Translations under genes and position numbers: made by a program
Assembly: GCA_013812985.1 (NCBI GenBank)
Contig: JACCSN010000231.1
Span: forward strand, 1 to 7,807
DNA: 7,807 nt
From: Hyphomicrobiales bacterium
GTDB taxonomy: Bacteria > Pseudomonadota > Alphaproteobacteria > Rhizobiales > Afifellaceae
Direction of reading: 5' to 3'
Shown: positions 6,278-7,807 of the stretch, piece after piece
Numbering within the stretch: the first letter of the stretch is position 1
Layout of the letters: every line of letters begins with the position of its first letter
The notes under the pieces: generated by a model
The model's database searches: none
What the model was told of the DNA's origin: nothing
Seen by the model: only the letters and a program-made list of their open reading frames with translations

Positions 6278-6651
6278 ACTAGCACTCCTTCGGCGATTGA
6301 CGATGGTTTGAAGCGTGAATAGGATTTCTAAAGTGGGGCTCTACAACGCTTGACATAATACCAATCCCCCTGAGAATTATTGATGCGCCCATTGGCGTGG
6401 TCCGATGGACATGATGCGTTCGCGTGGGCCTGTGACGTGTCAGGGCATGCGCCGATCCTACCACTTTCCGGGTCGTGTCGCCGCTCGTCAACATAGAGCG
6501 GCTGCCTTCAGAGGAAGACACGCTCCGTCAAATCGTTTGGAACGCCAATCATTGCTCCCATGCCGAAAGTCACTGATCGGCACAAACAGCCAGGGTTCGG
6601 GCCGATTCGGAATCCATCATGAGTCAGAGTTAGCGCGGGCTGGTATTAGGT
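6278..6651. other. Gene-free stretch between convergent genes
   Basis: About 374 bp separating the 3' ends of the sulfotransferase and the leftward gene. Open frames on both strands (6279-6521 minus, 6405 onward plus) overlap, have no recognisable domain and look fortuitous. A TTGACA at 6350-6355 is followed 16 bases later by GAGAAT, a weak promoter-like pair pointing right. GATTCGGAATC at 6604-6614 is a short palindrome. No T-rich hairpin that would serve as a shared terminator was found. The length and the lack of signals could reflect a decayed gene, but no family can be named. Confidence 0.5.
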
Positions 6652-7569
6652 CTATTCCTTCCGGCCCGACCATCCAGTTGTTCTGTGACTCGCAAAACGG
6701 GCGGCAGGACTGTGACCATAGGCGGAGAACTCTTCGAGGATTTCTGCTCCAAAATACTCTAGTAAGGTTGTACGCTGATCAGGCGTCGGCAAGCGGCCAC
6801 GGCCGTAGAACCACCGGAGCTTGGCTAAATAAGCATCGCGCGACAAGACGGGATGGTAGAGCCGGCGGGATCCGCGCTGCTTCTGACGTTCCTCGAGCAG
6901 CCAGGGACTGAGATTGCGGAACGTGTCCCGATGCCACAGCGGGACCTCTGAAAACGCATTTATATCGGCGCACTCAAAGCCGAGCCGCGCGAGCGTTGTG
7001 GCAACAAACGATTCGTCGTTGGGCCACGCGTTCCAGACCTTGTCACCCGGCGCACTGGATGCCTTTGCGCGCACCCTATGTAAGGCTGCGACGGCTCGAG
7101 CCGAAAGGCGAATAAACTGGACGGATGTGCCGAAAACAGGCTGTCCATCCTCTTGCATGGCTGTATGCCAGCCCCAACTTTGGGGTCGGTGACCGAATTT
7201 CGGGGCGATAAGGTCGTGCCGAGCGCGGTCAAATAAAGCGAACACTTCGGAGACATCCGGAAAGTCGATCAGAACATCAGGTTCCACCATCCAGTAAAAA
7301 TTGTAGTCCGACCGGGCGGCAAGAACGTGATAATAAAAATAGTCACCACACTGCCAGCCCGCGCGTCTGTGATGATGGAGATTGAGGCGCGACAAACTCT
7401 CTGCCGTCATGCTGATTTTGGGCCAGTGCCCAGTATCCACAATCCCATGCCGCTCGTCAGCGCAGACAACAACGTCGAGGTCTCGCACGCGAGACAGTGA
7501 TTCGACCTGCGCCTCAGCCTGTGCATCAAATCGGTTTGTACGCAGGAACGCGATTTGACGCGCTGCCAT
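6652..7569 (-). CDS. Hypothetical protein, possibly a glycosyltransferase-like enzyme
   Basis: A 305-residue protein that I cannot assign to a named family with certainty. The N-terminus, RQIAFLRTNRFDAQ, leads into a predicted strand LDVVVCADE. In the middle, GDYFYYHVLAARSDYNFYWMVEPDVLIDF (residues 75-103, split here by description) carries an acidic Glu96-Pro-Asp98 at the end of a hydrophobic strand. This is the place where GT-A glycosyltransferases have their DxD-like metal/nucleotide-sugar motif. Later, WPNDESFVATTLARLGFECADIN resembles the 'E.F...L...G' segment near the acceptor site of such enzymes, and SEVPLWHRDTF follows. There is no signal peptide or membrane helix. The frame opens at GTG 7575 and has ATG at 7572 and 7569; 7569 is preferred because AAGG then lies 7 bases upstream. 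It faces the sulfotransferase. A role in surface or secreted glycan synthesis is inference from motif and neighbour. Confidence 0.7.
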   Translation of the reverse strand: MAARQIAFLRTNRFDAQAEAQVESLSRVRDLDVVVCADERHGIVDTGHWPKISMTAESLSRLNLHHHRRAGWQCGDYFYYHVLAARSDYNFYWMVEPDVLIDFPDVSEVFALFDRARHDLIAPKFGHRPQSWGWHTAMQEDGQPVFGTSVQFIRLSARAVAALHRVRAKASSAPGDKVWNAWPNDESFVATTLARLGFECADINAFSEVPLWHRDTFRNLSPWLLEERQKQRGSRRLYHPVLSRDAYLAKLRWFYGRGRLPTPDQRTTLLEYFGAEILEEFSAYGHSPAARFASHRTTGWSGRKE

Positions 7570-7574
7570 CATCA

Positions 7575-7580
7575 CACCTT
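7575..7580 (-). promoter_or_regulatory. Ribosome binding site for the gene ending at 6652
   Basis: On the minus strand AAGGTG is followed by TG and then two tandem ATG codons (7572 and 7569). Spacing is best for the second ATG; the upstream GTG at 7575 overlaps the site itself and is unlikely to be used. Confidence 0.5.
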
Positions 7581-7695
7581 ATCGCGGCACTGCTCGCGCT
7601 GATGGCCTCAGCACGTTTGCCGAGTGCGTCTCGGAAATGGCACGAACCCGAGCAAGGCGCAACCGCCATTGGGGCGCGACTCACGGCTCGGAAGT

Positions 7696-7714
7696 CAGGT
7701 TAACGCGCGGAGGG
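7696..7714 (+). repeat. Short motif resembling the inner IS end
   Basis: CAGGTTAACGCGCGGAGGG matches 3805-3823 (CAGGTTAACGTGCGGGGGA) at 16 of 19 positions. The outer CAGGGCAACGAGT part of the terminal repeat is not present before it. It may be a worn fragment of a related element's end or a coincidence centred on GTTAAC. Confidence 0.25.
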
Positions 7715-7781
7715 CGGGTTTTTTGCGTTGACTGAGGCGGGGTGATTCCCTGGGCGCTCTGATTCGGCACGGAGCGCGGTC

Positions 7782-7807
7782 ATGGATGCCTTTACCGATA
7801 CGATCAC
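7782..7807 (+). CDS. Start of a rightward gene, cut by the window edge (partial)
   Basis: ATG at 7782 is preceded by GGAG at 7771-7774 with a 7-base spacer. The visible codons read MDAFTDTI before the window ends. Only eight residues are seen, so no function can be given. The leader holds two TGATTC hexamers (7743-7748 and 7760-7765). A transposase gene is one possibility given the IS-end-like motif at 7696, but this is a guess. Confidence 0.35.

Noticed and set aside
7497..7703. A 68-codon plus-strand open frame ending at the GTTAAC motif
   Set aside because: Its first part is antisense to the start of the gene at 6652-7569 and there is no ribosome binding site or known motif.

Overview
The window looks like accessory DNA from a GC-rich alphaproteobacterium, most likely of the rhizobial type. 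This is inferred from the high GC of the metabolic genes (45 of 60 bases are G or C at 2101-2160), their domain families and the ISAs1-type insertion sequence. No marker gene fixes the genus.

Layout. (1) 1-24 is the 3' end of a tRNA gene, very probably tRNA-Gln, on the + strand. It is followed by about 430 bp in which I see no convincing gene. (2) 457-3685 is a leftward three-gene operon: an M20-family zinc hydrolase of the N-carbamoyl-amino-acid hydrolase/allantoate amidohydrolase type, then two consecutive, distantly related kinases of the choline kinase/aminoglycoside phosphotransferase (APH) fold. The intergenic gaps are 16 and 21 bp, and both kinase starts have good ribosome binding sites. 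(3) 3791-5058 is an ISAs1-family insertion sequence with near-perfect 24-bp terminal inverted repeats. Its transposase is broken by a frameshift and an in-frame amber codon. It lies only 105 bp upstream of the hydrolase start. (4) 5264-6277 is a rightward, lower-GC gene for a PAPS-dependent sulfotransferase-like protein (25 of 60 bases are G or C at 5641-5700). (5) A gene-free 374 bp follows, then 6652-7569 is a leftward gene for a protein that looks like a sugar-modifying enzyme or glycosyltransferase (YWMVEPDV motif). (6) The right edge carries a short motif resembling the inner part of the IS end at 7696, and the first codons of another rightward gene at 7782.

How the parts may fit. The hydrolase/kinase operon suggests use or modification of a small amidated or ureido compound: hydrolysis, plus phosphorylation by one or two kinases. 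The substrate cannot be read from the sequence. The IS separates this operon from whatever lay upstream. The sulfotransferase and the glycosyltransferase-like gene face each other and would fit decoration of a surface polysaccharide or secreted glycan; that is inference.

I did not find a clearly new defence or mobile system. The most unusual items are the twin-kinase/hydrolase operon, with a Phe in place of the catalytic-loop His in the second kinase, and the IS boundary, which has no target duplication on its two sides but a 10-bp tandem repeat directly against one end.
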